Assembly (NCBI GenBank): GCA_026315105.1
Contig: CM048746.1
Coordinates: 562,477,940-562,541,939, forward strand
DNA length: 64,000 nucleotides
Source of the DNA: Locusta migratoria
Lineage: Eukaryota; Arthropoda; Insecta; Orthoptera; Acrididae
Reading direction: 5' to 3'
In this document: piece after piece, positions 1 to 11,038 of the stretch
How the letters are laid out: every line of letters starts with the position of its first letter
Position numbering within the stretch: the first letter of the stretch is position 1
The notes under the pieces: model-generated
Database searches by the model: none
What the model was told of the DNA's origin: nothing
What the model saw: only the letters and a program-made list of their open reading frames with translations
Made by a program: the position numbers and the translations under genes

Positions 1-537
1 CTTGAATACTTCTGCTTACAGCAGGAATATTGCCAAAAGGAGGCTGTCAGTTTTAGAAAGGAGGTTCTCGTAGAAATATTATAAGGAAAGTTTATATTTC
101 AGTATCTACTTTATGGTGACAACCAATCACTAAATCGAAGCTTCCGCCTAAATTAACAGATTTCCCACAAACGACTGTCATTAGTCGTTTACACATTGTA
201 ATATCATTTCCGGAAATGCAGCTCATGCTGCGGATCTCCTCTTCTGCAGTCGATAATACTTTCCCAGTAAAGGGAAAAGTAAGTAGATTGGTGGGTTTGT
301 ATTTGTGTTTAACCTGTCTACAATGTTTTCTACCTCCCATAAAAAATTTAACACATACCACTATCGTCCTGACAAAACCGGAACTGCTGATTTCCAGGCG
401 TCATTCGTGTAGAACAAACGACGATCGGGAAACAAAATCGTCATGTTGATTCGTCAGCGGAAATAGGTTTCCAACATTACTAGTTTCGTCTAAAGAAATT
501 TGTGTACCTAAGAGCACGCGCAGAATTTTTTCGTAAA
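1..537. other. Unassigned sequence, no gene seen
   Basis: No coding region, tRNA-like head or terminal inverted repeat is recognisable. Short open frames on both strands overlap each other and resemble no family I know. A G-homopolymer follows and then a mariner terminus. Confidence 0.5.
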
Positions 538-554
538 GGGGGGGGGGGGGGGGG
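538..554. repeat. Poly-G tract (17 G)
   Basis: Uninterrupted run of G immediately outside the mariner terminus. Length is likely polymorphic and assembly-sensitive. Confidence 0.9.
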
Positions 555-620
555 TGATTTACGAGGTACGCCCAGAAAGTAAGTTCCGTTTGGTTATATA
601 AAATAAACGTGTACAGATAC

Positions 621-621
<1 letters not shown>

Positions 622-670
<49 letters not shown>
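622..670. repeat. Poly-A tract (about 49 A)
   Basis: Pure A run inside the mariner 3' untranslated part, between the end of the transposase relic and its terminus. It could be an expanded internal A-tract or the trace of a lost retroposon tail. Confidence 0.9.
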
Positions 671-673
<3 letters not shown>

Positions 674-921
674 TTATTGTACAAAAATCTACAACTGTTA
701 AATTACTTTTCTACATAACTGCCGAAATTTTGTAGGCACTTGTCATAGCGTGGCACAAGTTTCTGTATGCCTTCTTCATAGAAGGTGGCCGCCTGTGTAT
801 TCAGCCATGTGGTAACATGTTCTTTCAGCTCGTCATCATCGTTGAAATGTTGACCACCAAGGACAGATTTTTAGGTGTAAGAAGAAGTGAAAGTGGCTAG
901 GAGCGAGGCCCGGGCTGTACG

Positions 922-988
<67 letters not shown>

Positions 989-1184
989 TAAATAAATAAA
1001 ATTGTTAAGCTTATGGGACTTAACTACGGGGTCATCAGTCCCTAAACTTACAAACTACTTACGAACGACCTTATACTAAGGACGGCACAAATATCCATGC
1101 CCGAGAGGGGATTAGAACTCCCGACCGTAGAAGCCGTGCAGACCGTGACTGGAGCGCCTCAGTCCCCGCGGCCATCGCGGCCGG
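922..1184 (-). mobile_element. SINE-1 copy inserted in mariner
   Basis: Minus-strand tRNA-derived SINE. The head has a Leu/Ser-type A box and a B box (GGTTCGAATCC-like), followed by the family body and an extended T-rich tail, seen on the plus strand as poly-A plus (ATA)n at 922-985. It is flanked by a 12-bp duplication, CCGGGCTGTACG, at 910-921 and 1185-1196. The mariner reading frame resumes on both sides, proving insertion into that element. Confidence 0.93.
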
Positions 1185-1311
1185 CCGGGCTGTACGGATG
1201 ATGATCAAACACGTCCCAGTGAAATTCCCGTAAGAGTTGTTTGGTCACATTCGCCACATGAGGTCGGACACTATCGTGGAAACAAACACCACCTTTTGAT
1301 GGAAATCCTCT

Positions 1312-1491
1312 TCTTACACCTAAAATTTGTCCTGTCAACACTTCAATGATGACGAGCTGAAAGAACATGCTACCACATGGCTGAATACACAGGCGGCAAC
1401 CTTCTACGAAGAAGGCATACAGGAACTTGTGCCACGCTATGACAAGTGCCTACAAAATTGCGGCAGCTATCTAAAAAGTTTTCTTCAGCAT
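1312..1491 (+). mobile_element. Second mariner C-terminal fragment, opposite strand
   Basis: The plus strand encodes the same C-terminal block as the minus-strand relic beside it (FNDDELKEH, then TTWLNTQAATFYEEGIQ, then LVPRYDKCLQN), starting at the same HLK position and joined head-to-head with it at about 1311. About 60 codons are recognisable. The two copies differ by several substitutions, so this is not a recent assembly duplication. Confidence 0.8.
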
Positions 1492-1755
1492 ATCTTTGCG
1501 CTTACCTAGCGCACCTTGCATCCTTGACACTGGAAGACACCCGCTGTTCTGTTGCAACTCCGTCGTGTTTTCTTCCACATGTGTGTCAGACTCCTTCATG
1601 TTATTTTCATAAGATATAGGGTGGCTGGAGTAAGTTTCAAATTTGCAGAAAATTTTTTTTTGAGAGTTAAGTTCTCCACAAAACCCAGTAAAGACTCTTA
1701 TGAATTAAGATTTTGCATGACAACGACTTGTGGAGCATGTAAACAAAATCGATTG

Positions 1756-1912
1756 TGAAATTTCCAGGTAGATTAAAACTGTATGCCAGACTGAGATTCG
1801 AACCCAGGATGTTTGACTTTCGTATGCAAGCACTCTACTGATTAAGCTACCTGTGCACGCCTCACACCCTGTCCTCACAGTTTTAGTTCCGCCCGTACCT
1901 CGTCTACCATGT
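1756..1912 (-). mobile_element. SINE-4 fragment (tRNA-like head plus terminus)
   Basis: The left end matches the SINE-4 terminus (a diverged CTTCCTGGCAGATTAAAA), followed by a minus-strand tRNA-like head with a TTCGAATC B box and an A-box region with GTAGCTTAATCAGTAGAG. It is truncated at about 1912 compared with the 336-bp copy at 25912-26247. No TSD is visible. Confidence 0.75.
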
Positions 1913-3226
1913 CTGTTGTATTTTGTTCACATTTGTGAAGGACAAGAAACCATGCAACAGTGATTGGCCAATTGAATGTAAGATGGGTCACGAAATTTCT
2001 TGATTCGAATATTGTCGCAAAATGTTTGTTTTGGGGCACCCTGTAATCAGGGTCTATTGTTGTTTCCGAGCAAGAATATTCACAGACCACCCTGCACTAT
2101 TTGTCAAACTTTTCTTGATCACTGAAATTGCTAGTTCTGAATCAGTACAATTCAAAGGACTTTGTGCAGCTAGCTAGAGTTTATTGCCAACAATACCGAA
2201 CAAACAGTAATACCACACTATATAGGACTCAAGTAGCTATAGGCAGCAATCTCCTTATAACCTGCACACAACACTAAGAGATCACAACATGCCACTATTC
2301 TGATACTGGCTACAAGTGGCTTTTCTTAAGTTCGTTGAGATTACGTTCCTCTAGCTGTTGCTTGGTATAACATAGACGGAAATTGTTACCGGTTTTTGCT
2401 TTGATTTTTTTAGAACAGATGACAGAGAACAAAACAAATTCTCAAAAGAAGAAATTCTTCCAGTCTTTATATAAATAAAGTTCTAGAGCTAGGGTCAGAC
2501 GATTTCGGGAATTATTTGAAAATGCGTGGGAAATTATTTTCTGACATGCTAATCCGCTTCAATTAACATTTCATGAAGAACTTTGTAGCATAGACAGAAG
2601 CAGTAAACTGCGAAGCATGTCTCATAACTATGTCCACGTTTCATGCAACTTATTTAATTTGTAAATACCTCTACTTCTGTATAGCTGTAATCTCCACAGA
2701 GTCAAAGTAGTTATTTCTACAGTTAATATGTAAATGTATTCATTTACATTTACCTGAGGAAATTCACAGGTGTAAAGTAAAACAACTTTAACTCCATGGA
2801 AGTTGTTCATATATTCTTAAGTCAGTAGAATAAAAGTTGTTTCTTATAAATAAAAGAACTTAAAAAAACTTCATACCTTGTATGCCTGGATCATGTCATG
2901 TAATAAATATTGTAATAAGAAACCGCTAGCAACTGTTTGAGCTGTAAAAAATAAAATAAAATCGCATTGGTCTTCATTGCTGATAGCTTCATGCGTTCGG
3001 CTTGATCTTGTAGTTGTTATTTTTTAAACACTTCCAACCACAAAGTAAGTATTTCATTTCTGCCACATCTAATGCCTCACACAAAATGTACAAAAACACT
3101 GAGACTTCTTCAGACTCTGTCATCAAAGATCCATAGGACTACACCTAGTACTCTCATATTTGAACATCTTATTTCATGCACACTGGTAGCAGACAGAGAT
3201 CTGTATGACAGTTGGCGCAACAGCAT
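1913..3226. other. Unassigned AT-rich sequence
   Basis: I see no gene, SINE head or clear TIR here. A small hairpin (GTAAATG, 4-nt loop, CATTTAC) lies at about 2731-2748. Short open frames at 1875-2090 and 2628-2810 show no family resemblance. Confidence 0.5.
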
Positions 3227-3239
3227 TACACACCACTCA

Positions 3240-3497
3240 GAATGTTCAAATGTTTGTAAAGCTTAAGGGGCTTAACTGCCGGGGACTGATAACTGTAGTA
3301 GTTTGGTCCCTTTAAAACACCAACAAACTTAACTGTAGGGTCATCAATCCCTAAACTTACAAACTACTTATGAACTAACTTATACTAAAGACGGCACAAA
3401 CATCCATGCCTGAGAAGGGGATTGAAACCCCCCGACGAGGAAATACCTCATGCATCGTCGCATAGCGCCTCAATGCGCTCGGCCTCTCTGCCGCGGC
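3240..3497 (-). mobile_element. Chimeric SINE-1 copy with 13-bp TSD
   Basis: Minus-strand SINE-1 with a degenerate head at about 3405-3497. It is bounded by perfect 13-bp duplications TACACACCACTCA at 3227-3239 and 3498-3510. An extra stretch at about 3280-3330 resembles the tail of another SINE family (GTAGTTTGGTCCC-like) in the opposite orientation, yet lies inside the same TSD pair, so the insert was chimeric or rearranged. Confidence 0.88.
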
Positions 3498-3510
3498 TAC
3501 ACACCACTCA

Positions 3511-3985
3511 ATTTGTGTAATGAGTAATGGAGTAATGGTTGTTTGGTCTGACCCAACCAACAAACTGGCCAGAAAACTTGATTTGTTGATCGCTCAACAA
3601 GCCTGTACAGGTACAGTTTATTGCTCAAGCAGTCAATGACTTGGTGTGTGTGAAGCGGGGGTAGGGGGTAGGCATTGAGCTTAAGTGAAGCTCATATTGC
3701 TTTTGTGTAACACCCATAGAGTGGTAACATCTAAAGAGGTACAGCTTCTCTTTCTTATCTTACTTATCATTCACCTATTCCAGAATACACACAAAAACCT
3801 GATAACATGCTGAACTCACCTTTTGTCCAGTTTTGGCCAGCAAAAGGACGTGTCTGGCAATCGCTCTTTTCTTATTGTTTAATTACAACCATACAAATCA
3901 CTTTAGTGTTATGGGGATGTTAATTGGTAGTGCGAAATAGGTACACTTATTAAACAGAAAGATCCCACAACTTTAACAATAAATG

Positions 3986-3988
<3 letters not shown>
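3511..3988. other. Unassigned sequence
   Basis: No coding region or repeat signature recognised. The stretch ends at a 38-nt poly-T tract. Confidence 0.5.

Positions 3989-4026
<38 letters not shown>
3989..4026. repeat. Poly-T tract (38 T)
   Basis: Uninterrupted T run. No retroposon body is recognisable on either side, so it may be a solitary tract or the tail of an unrecognised minus-strand retroposon. Confidence 0.9.
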
Positions 4027-4030
<4 letters not shown>

Positions 4031-4094
4031 TCGAGGAACCCATTCTGGCTTTAAAGGGGTGGAGAAGATAGTATCTTGATAGCGCCACTACAGT

Positions 4095-4165
4095 TGGTTG
4101 TTTCTCCGCTAGGGGCGCTAATGTCGTTCCAAGTGTCAGACGTTAACGTATATGCATACATTACA
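4095..4165 (+). repeat. Fragment of repeat family R
   Basis: The short block GGGGCGCTAATGTCGTT and the following 30 bp match the better preserved family-R copies at 27960-28245 (plus) and 16165-16450 (minus). Confidence 0.55.
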
Positions 4166-4222
4166 CTGTCATATTAGCATGTAAATACGGATTAAACATG
4201 GTGAGGATTGTATTAGCATGGT

Positions 4223-4513
4223 CGGACATAGTAGTCTTTGGGTAAAGCACTCGATTGGAAACCGAAAGGTCGCGGGTTCGAAACCCGGTCGGACCTCGGA
4301 GTTTTTCAGTCTGCGCTTTAATCCAATTTTCACCTCTCAACGATGTGAGGAGTCGTTAGAAACGACACGTGGTTCGGATTCCACGTTAAGCTGTAGGTCC
4401 CCTTTCCCCAGTTGGATAACTGGGGTAGGCTAGGGGCACGCAAGTCTCCGAAGCGGCGTCCAATTGAAAGACTTGCACCGGGCCAATGAGCCACACGAAA
4501 TTATAATTCTTAT
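4223..4513 (+). mobile_element. SINE-6, complete with 15-bp TSD
   Basis: tRNA-like head at about 4223-4296 with a B box GGGTTCGAAACCC, followed by a roughly 200-bp body. Flanked by perfect 15-bp duplications TTGTATTAGCATGGT at 4208-4222 and 4514-4528, so both ends are exactly defined and the insert is 291 bp. The head resembles a processed tRNA gene and should recruit Pol III through its A and B boxes. A body fragment in the opposite orientation is at 5265-5418. Confidence 0.93.
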
Positions 4514-4554
4514 TTGTATTAGCATGGTATTCACAGTGTTGAATCATATAATAT

Positions 4555-4643
4555 AGTAACCAACCACACAATAAACTTAGTTTCGGTGCGGGCAGTGGCG
4601 GGTTGGACCAAGACTGTTTTGGCTTCCCTGGAAAAATCAACCC
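4555..4643 (+). mobile_element. 3'-end fragment of the RNase H LINE family
   Basis: About 75 bp nearly identical to the reverse complement of 32860-32945, the 3' end of the RNase H-bearing LINE described there. It shares TTGGCTTCCCTGGAAAAATC. The (TCAA)n tail of that copy is lacking. The match shows this is LINE-derived, not a short gene. Confidence 0.75.
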
Positions 4644-5264
4644 ATAAAATCATTTTATGAAATATAGCGAAGTTGAAAAGTCAAAGAGTAAATAACTTTT
4701 CCAAATAGAAATTATTGTTCCATATTTCGCGTTATATTCTTCAAATCAATTAATATATTGATCTGATAGCTACCAAACTGCTCAGTAAAACCGACTGGGC
4801 TAATCTGGAGATTTCATCAAAACTGCTCCAGCCATCTTGGAGTCTATAGGGAACACACACATTGATTTTTGTAGATATAGTTAAAAGAAAATTCAACTTT
4901 GGCATTTTAGATGTAAAATCTGGCCAGGCAGATTTAAAGACCATACTTGTGCGAGAATACTTCAAAGTTTCATTAGTTGCCTGTGAGAATTTCTAAGTGT
5001 CATTATCGAGGTAAGTCTTAAGGCACCGTGAAGCAAGAAGTGCTGAATCGCAGATCATTGCTGCTGTATGGAAGTTCACTGATTACTCAAATTACCTACT
5101 ATGTTACAGAGACAATATGTGCTGACTATTTTAACTACACTTCCGCCAATCATGTTTGAGTTCGTAATGCGTGACCTCTTGTGAGAATTTATGAACTTAT
5201 ACCATCAAGTGTCTGTCTTTTGTTGTGGCCATATCAATAGTGGCGATAATAATAATTTCGCGTG
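4644..5264. other. Unassigned sequence
   Basis: No recognisable gene or repeat. A 71-codon minus-strand frame at 4750-4965 has no family resemblance. Confidence 0.5.
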
Positions 5265-5418
5265 TCTCATTGGACGGGTGCAAGTCCTTCAATTGCACGC
5301 AACTTGGGCGACTTGCGTGTACCTAGCCTACCCCAGTCATCCAACCGAGGGCAGGGGAGCTACTGCTTAACATGGACTCTGAACCATATGTTTCTGGTGA
5401 CTCCTCAAAGGTGTTTGT
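5265..5418 (-). mobile_element. SINE-6 body fragment
   Basis: The reverse complement matches the 3' body of the SINE-6 copy at 4223-4513, including GGTAGGCTAGG and the CAAGTC-rich end. The tRNA-like head is missing, as usual for a 5'-truncated copy. Confidence 0.8.
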
Positions 5419-5739
5419 TATCTTTGGTTGCATTACAACACACGGTGTTACATTTAAAATTTCAAGTAATCCCCAATTAGTAAGAATCAGAAAAAAATGG
5501 AGTTAAAGCCAAAAAGAAAAAAACTCATTATACAAGTAATTCATAACGTCACTTAAAAGAATTTACTTATTGTACAGAAACGTAATAGTTATTAACCAGA
5601 ATTTAAAAAAAATCACTGATCACGTCAAAAGAAAGAAAAAGGCAAAAAAAAAAAAAAAAAAAATTTCACAAATGTAGTTAGGCAAATAGCAGATGATGAT
5701 TCAGATGTGAATAAATAAACATCATGTAGAAATTTGTTC
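5419..5739. other. Unassigned AT-rich sequence with poly-A
   Basis: No gene recognised. A pure A run of about 21 nt lies at 5644-5664. Confidence 0.5.
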
Positions 5740-6870
5740 TCAAAGACAATAAAAAAGATTAAAGCAAGATATGACACAATGAAACAAAATATTCTGAACG
5801 ATCGAATAAGAGACTAAGAAGAAGAAATAAACTATGCTGGGCAGAAAGAACATTTCATCATCTAGATCAAAATCGCTCATAGCGTTCGACATTTGATTTA
5901 ATGTTTGTACCCATCAAGAAATGCTGGAGAACATTATGTTTAATAATTGAAATGACATTCTTGTATAAAAAGGTGCATATCATTCGATGTCTGGAGAAAG
6001 GAAATATGTACAAGATGATTTGTGATGTAAAAGACTTTCGACAATTGTTTATGGAATCTCCAAAGAGTTAGACATTTGTGCAAGACTAGAACAATTCGCT
6101 AATACCTCTATTTAACTACAAAAGAGATAAAGGCAAGATATTAAAAGAATTCTGACCCCTCTGTACTGTACAAAATAATCACCGAGCTCATCACCAACTC
6201 GATAGAAAAACACGTGATACTAGATAAGAAAAGGAAAACGTTCATTTTAGGATTGGACATAGCAGAATGGACCTTTTTGAAGTTGTGAAATGGATCAGTG
6301 TGTGAGAATATAGTTTTTTCTGAGATTGTGGAAAGGTTTTTGAACTGATTATAGCAAGTGATATACCAACAGTCCAAAAACAATGCAACGAATACAGCTT
6401 TCATAGAATTCATCAAAGTATTGGGTAATATTCAAAATTAAAAGATATAAGGCATCATTGAAGTTATTTTCAGTAGTTCTACAGGGAGTTTTCAGATACT
6501 GAACTTGGAAAAATGTAATACAAATGCTGGTAAGTAGAATACAATTACATATATGAACTACGCTGATTTTTCTGGTAATAATGTAGTGTTTGCTACTATT
6601 GTGAGTGAAATTTCAAAAAAAGTGAATCAGACAAAAGCAAGCTTTAAAGAGAAGTGTAATACTACTAAAATGATATACACTGACCACATTGAAAAGAAAA
6701 TGCTTAAAAGTCACAGAACTAGTTTATTATTTATAGTTGAGAAAAATGAAGACTACACAATGGATAGAACACTAATGATGGGATTGGGTTTTTTATGAAA
6801 TAAATTTGGTATAAAAAACCAAACGCCTGATAAGTCTGAAATGAACTGTTTATAATTTGGTGGGATTTAG
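5740..6870 (+). mobile_element. Heavily decayed LINE (endonuclease-RT type)
   Basis: Translations of several plus-strand frames line up in order with the RT of a common insect non-LTR LINE. First comes a palm segment resembling PLCTVQNNHRAHHQLDRK, then FRIGHSRMDLFEVVK. Next is a degenerate FADD box (YADFSGNNVVFATIV), then an HIEKKMLK segment. Multiple stops and frameshifts break it; only the 6553-6798 frame stays open for more than 80 codons. The outer limits are uncertain. Confidence 0.6.
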
Positions 6871-7258
6871 ATTACTAAAAGAGCCCTGTAAGAACAGCCC
6901 CACAACTAGACTTAAGAGGAAGGCGGGATTATGATGCAAATTGAAAGGGAGGCGTTCGAGTCATGTAGCTGGACTAAAAGTTCACTGTTAAATAATGAGA
7001 GATAAGGAATTATTGAAATTGTAATAAGAGTCATTGACATTAAAACCAAGGAGTAACAGCTTGGGTATGTATAATCGAAAATGTTAATCAGAGGAAAATT
7101 CTTGTTGAGGCATTTATTCAGCAGTGGATGTCAAACGAAAATTGATAGTGTTGGCGGTGTTGACAGCGATCATCAAACAACCAAAATATTCTGAAATGGA
7201 AGCAGAATTAACAAAACTCAGAGGATTAATACCCAGCTCTCGCTCAGTTCGGAAAAAG
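6871..7258. other. Unassigned sequence
   Basis: No family recognised. It may include more of the decayed LINE upstream, but I cannot show it. Confidence 0.45.
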
Positions 7259-7268
7259 CAAATATGAA

Positions 7269-7658
7269 CATAGTCACTATTCTCTTATCAGATAATGTAT
7301 GCCCGGATAGTCAAGCATGTTGAAGTGGGGAGTGCTGGCCCTCGCTCGTATCCTCCCAGTGGATTAATGAGGACTTGTGCGCCAGCCAGACTGGACGTGG
7401 TTTTTAGGCGGTTTTCTCACATTCCACTTACGGAATATCAGACAAGCACTCAAGTTTCTCCTCATTTACATAATTTGTAAGCATTTAGACAAAATCGTCC
7501 ACCCTCTTTTACATGTGCAATACTATACACATACACATACATCCTCCCAGAGCGGAGAGGGAATTCGTTGACATTAGGAAGAGTATCTGGCCACGACTTA
7601 AACTAATTACGCTAAAACCATAGTAATCATGCCGACTTTGTACCAGTGTGGGACAAAA
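7269..7658 (+). mobile_element. SINE-7 copy, degenerate head
   Basis: Carries the characteristic middle (GTGGTTTTTAGGCGGTTTTC), then a CATCCTCCCAGAG-type stretch and the 3' end ATGCCGACTTTGTACC. The tRNA-like head at about 7295-7370 is eroded and lacks a good B box. The 10-bp direct repeat CAAATATGAA at 7259-7268 and 7659-7668 is a plausible TSD. Confidence 0.75.
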
Positions 7659-7668
7659 CAAATATGAA

Positions 7669-8480
7669 GAGGACTCTCGTTGTCATTAAAACCGTAACAC
7701 TATGGGTGATAGCAGGTATTATCTTGCAACTTAGCAAGTAGGCAGAACACGGGATAAATGTGAAGTATGTTTAGTTTATATAGCATGAAATATTCAACAC
7801 ACAGATCGGCATCCTTTTGCAGAAACAGTAACTCTGACCTGGCTGAGCCTCAACTTGAAACAAGCTTAGATGAGAGAGATGGGCATGACATATCATGCTG
7901 CTCCAACTTTCTACCAGATTCAACAATTGTAGTGATTGGCGAGAGGTGATGTGGTAGTAATCGGCAACCAGTTACCAAATGTTTTCAATGCAGGAAAGAA
8001 ACTGACTGTCCAAAACTTACAAAACACAAGTTCGATCAGTTCTTGAATACTTTCCGTCAGAATAGCTTTGCATTATATCGTTGAAAATTAAGGGCAAGGA
8101 AACCGTGAACTTAAAATTTGCACCTCGGCATTAAGACGACAGAAATGTAATACTCGGTGTCAAGATTACCGGCTTCAGAGTGAGAGGTGAGATGCCACCA
8201 TCAAGTTACTGTCCCATTTGGGAAATAGCAGATCCAGTACTGCTTTTCGTTTCCGAACATTGTCTCATTATGTTACTTTTGCATAAAACCGCAACATCTG
8301 TGGCTTGTCATTTGTGCGAGTACAGTTTCAGTCTCTACAAGCTGTTTCAAGAGGAATAGTAAATATTTTGTGAGGTGGTAGTACAGACAAATTGCAATAA
8401 AATGCCATTTGACGTGTGCCATTTTTGTTGAGTACAGAGATACAGATGTTATTATGTAACCCAGACAAACTTTAAGCAAA
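7669..8480. other. Unassigned sequence
   Basis: No gene or repeat signature recognised. It may include the left terminal region of the DDE element to the right. Confidence 0.45.
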
Positions 8481-8499
8481 GGCAAATGACGACGTTGAA

Positions 8500-9110
8500 A
8501 GTTGATTTTCAAAATTACCACCACTAACTTCAATGCACTTTTAACTACTCTTGATAACACCATGTGTAGCTCTTCTCAGGTCGTCTTTGCGTCCTCTTAT
8601 GAGGATTGCACTATTTATAATCCGAACGATCAAATCGGCACTTGGGTTTACTCTTTCTTTGCAGACTGGACCTTTCAAACATCCCCACAGACAAAAATCC
8701 AAAGTAGTAAGGTACAGGAACTTTGGTGGGAGAGAAAAGTTGTCACATCTATCGCTCCATCTTGCGGGGAATGTTAGGTTTAGACGATTTTCCATCTGTT
8801 GACTAGAATGCACAGAAGCTCCATGATGCTGGAAGAACGTAAGCATTCTTGTAGCCAAAGGAAACTCTGCCAATAATGCTGGAAGCTCATTTTCAAGAAA
8901 ATGTAGGTAAAGGGAGGCCATAAGATGATGCAGTAACACGACAGAGCCAATCAACTGATGGTTTATCAAACCACACAACACACAGACATTCGATCTTCAA
9001 ATGTGTCTCCACAATGACATGTGGGTTTTCTTCAGACCAGTGATGTGAAATACAAGTGTTATTGATGCCATCACGAGTGAAAGTGGTTTCATAATTGAAG
9101 ACTAAAACTG
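8500..9110 (-). pseudogene. Decayed DDE transposase (Tc1/mariner-like superfamily)
   Basis: The minus strand encodes the catalytic and C-terminal part of an insect DDE transposase. In order: HFLENELPALL, PLATRM, FFQHHGASVHSS (catalytic FFQHDGAP position, Asp replaced by His), then LNLTFPARWSDRC, LDFCLWGCLK and KDDLRRATHGVI. The frame 8541-8981 is open for 146 codons; upstream similarity continues to about 9110 in shifted frames. The conserved PRSPDLTPLDF box is degraded to FLYLTTLDF, so the enzyme is dead. It is the type found with an N-terminal helix-turn-helix, which I do not see here. Confidence 0.75.
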
Positions 9111-9904
9111 GAATTACTTGGTGATTTTAATTATGCAACAACAACATACCAATCGCCCATCTTCAACTCCTGTTTAAAAATGTTGAATAAGCTGTAAATG
9201 GTGTGTATAGTACCCGTGCATGCATAATGTCCATCATAATCTTATAGTGGAACATCGATAAGTGCAGGAATTCTAATTGTGTTTTTGAATAACTACGTTC
9301 TACTGACTGAATAATGTCTTACTACTTCATTCACAGTCTGTTCATCTACACGTTCAGATGTAATATGACTACTGATCACTGTACCAGCGTCCCGCAATTT
9401 TAGAACACACAAATAAACCACTTTAACCTGGTAGTCTGTGGTTAGAAAATCCTGTGGAGTATTCTCTAAAAGCAGCAGTAGCGGTTAGGTACACTTGGTC
9501 AACAAATCAGTATGAAAACATCAGTGTACATTATACTAAAGCACGATTTCACAAATTGAACATCAACACACTATTGCTGAAATTCGATAAATACATTCAT
9601 AGCAGGTGATGTACCAACACAGATAACCGAAAAATGGACGCATGTTAATATTATGGCATTTTTATTGCAAATGGTTTCTACTACCACCCCCTAAAACGCC
9701 CAGCATATACTTTCGCTACATCCAAGAGATAATAGAGAGATCCACAACAAGCCACATCGGTCTGACAGAGTCCTGCTTCATTCTTTCTCCGACTCTTCAC
9801 TGCAAATTGTCTGGTAGGAGTGTTTTCTGTGTACTGACTGTGAATATGTAAACAGATATTGTGGTTTTGAGACTACCAAGCAAGGCTACCGCACATGATA
9901 TGTA
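9111..9904. other. Unassigned sequence
   Basis: Probably includes the eroded N-terminal half of the neighbouring DDE transposon, but no motif can be read with confidence. Confidence 0.4.
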
Positions 9905-9915
9905 CCATAACGTCA

Positions 9916-10113
9916 AAGAAAAAAAAAGTTTGTAGAGTCTATAGGACTTAACTGCGGGGTCATCAGTCCCTAAAATTTCAAACTACTTATGAACTACCTT
10001 ATACTAAAGACGGCACAACCATCCATGCCCGAGAGGGATTCGAACCCCCGACCGCAGCGGCCGTGCAGACCGTGACTGGCACGCCGCAGACCTCTCGGTC
10101 ACCGCGGCCGGCC
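9916..10113 (-). mobile_element. SINE-1 copy
   Basis: Full-length minus-strand SINE-1 with a recognisable A box near 10095 and B box near 10035. Near-perfect 11-bp duplications CCATAACGTCA / CCATGACGTCA lie at 9905-9915 and 10114-10124. Confidence 0.9.
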
Positions 10114-10124
10114 CCATGACGTCA

Positions 10125-10545
10125 TCATTAACATGTTTGTTATCGTGAATTCGACAGAAGATGGGGAAATAATGTTTCGTTGCTTTAATTTTGGACCCCA
10201 CTGTACATCCGGTATACAAGAAAAGATTATGCAGCCGGTTTTCCATTCAGAAATGGTAATTGATTGTTGTATGTTTGTAGGAATATCGTCTTAAACGTTA
10301 CGACCGCAGCCTTGCCTAATTTCTGGCAGAACTTTGTGTTTGCGCGTTGCTCGAACTGTGACAAGTCTACATCAGACTGGCGCCCGGCGTGTAACTTACC
10401 TTATTTTTTTATTATTGAAACCATAATTATTAACAAACTTCTGTAAAGTACAGAAAATTACGAATAAACAAAAATAATTTTCCTAACAATTGCCATTAGA
10501 TATTAAAATTGTGTATGCATTCTAACACAATGAAAACAATAAAAA
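10125..10545. other. Unassigned sequence
   Basis: No gene or repeat recognised; AT-rich toward the right. Confidence 0.5.
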
Positions 10546-10835
10546 AAATCAGCCGCGACAGAATTCGAACCACCGACCCTAGAGCTGTAAGACCAGAACG
10601 CTACCACTCCCCCCCCCCCCCCTTGAGGTAGGTCTATGTTTAGCGGTCGTGGGTTCAGTTCGTTAGTGATCGTTCGTTGAATATTTGGCTCAGCTTTTTT
10701 TATTACAGAGGGCGTTTAGCCCCCTTACCGGGCATGCTGTGCCACGGCGCCTGGCAAAAGAATCGTAGTGGCGGGTATCGAACTACCGACCATGTGCAAC
10801 CTGAACTACAGCGACAGATGCTGCAAATAGTTTAA
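10546..10835 (-). mobile_element. SINE-8 copy with adjacent tRNA-like fragments
   Basis: Minus-strand SINE-8 at about 10640-10760: the reverse complement contains GCCGTGGCACAGC and GGGGGCTAAACGCC, as in the copy at 25363-25515. On each side is a tRNA-like remnant with a B-box-like TTCGAAC or TTCGATACC (10548-10605 and about 10763-10830). A poly-C run of about 17 nt separates the left remnant from SINE-8. This looks like a stack of decayed SINE heads. Confidence 0.6.
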
Positions 10836-11038
10836 TGATTGGTACTTACGCTTACCTACGAAATTTCAAAGTCGATTTTCTCGCGAATTTTGAGTTTGGC
10901 TGATTACTATTTGATTTCTGAACTTCACGTGCCGTAAATATCAAGAAATTCTAAAATCCGATAACCATGTGGTTTCTTTGTAAGAACTTATTGACCGTAC
11001 CAAATATATGTGTACAAAATACGTAGCTTACAAAACAC

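Larger units (their letters stand above)
562..1311 (-). mobile_element. Partial mariner transposon (catalytic to C-terminal part)
   Basis: Read on the minus strand, 1311 to about 690 encodes the second half of a mariner (DD34D) transposase: a block with FHDSVRPH around the second catalytic Asp, then FDHHPYSP, then after a SINE insertion the LAPSHFHFF block, GQHF-type sequence and the C-terminus LVPRYDKCLQN. A terminus-like sequence begins at 562 after a TA. The N-terminal helix-turn-helix half is missing. The frame is broken by the SINE at 922-1184 and by indels near 860. Such transposases normally cut and paste at TA dinucleotides; this copy cannot be functional. Confidence 0.85.

Noticed and set aside
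8502..8802. Two plus-strand frames of 83-91 codons
   Set aside because: Antisense shadows of the DDE transposase on the minus strand.
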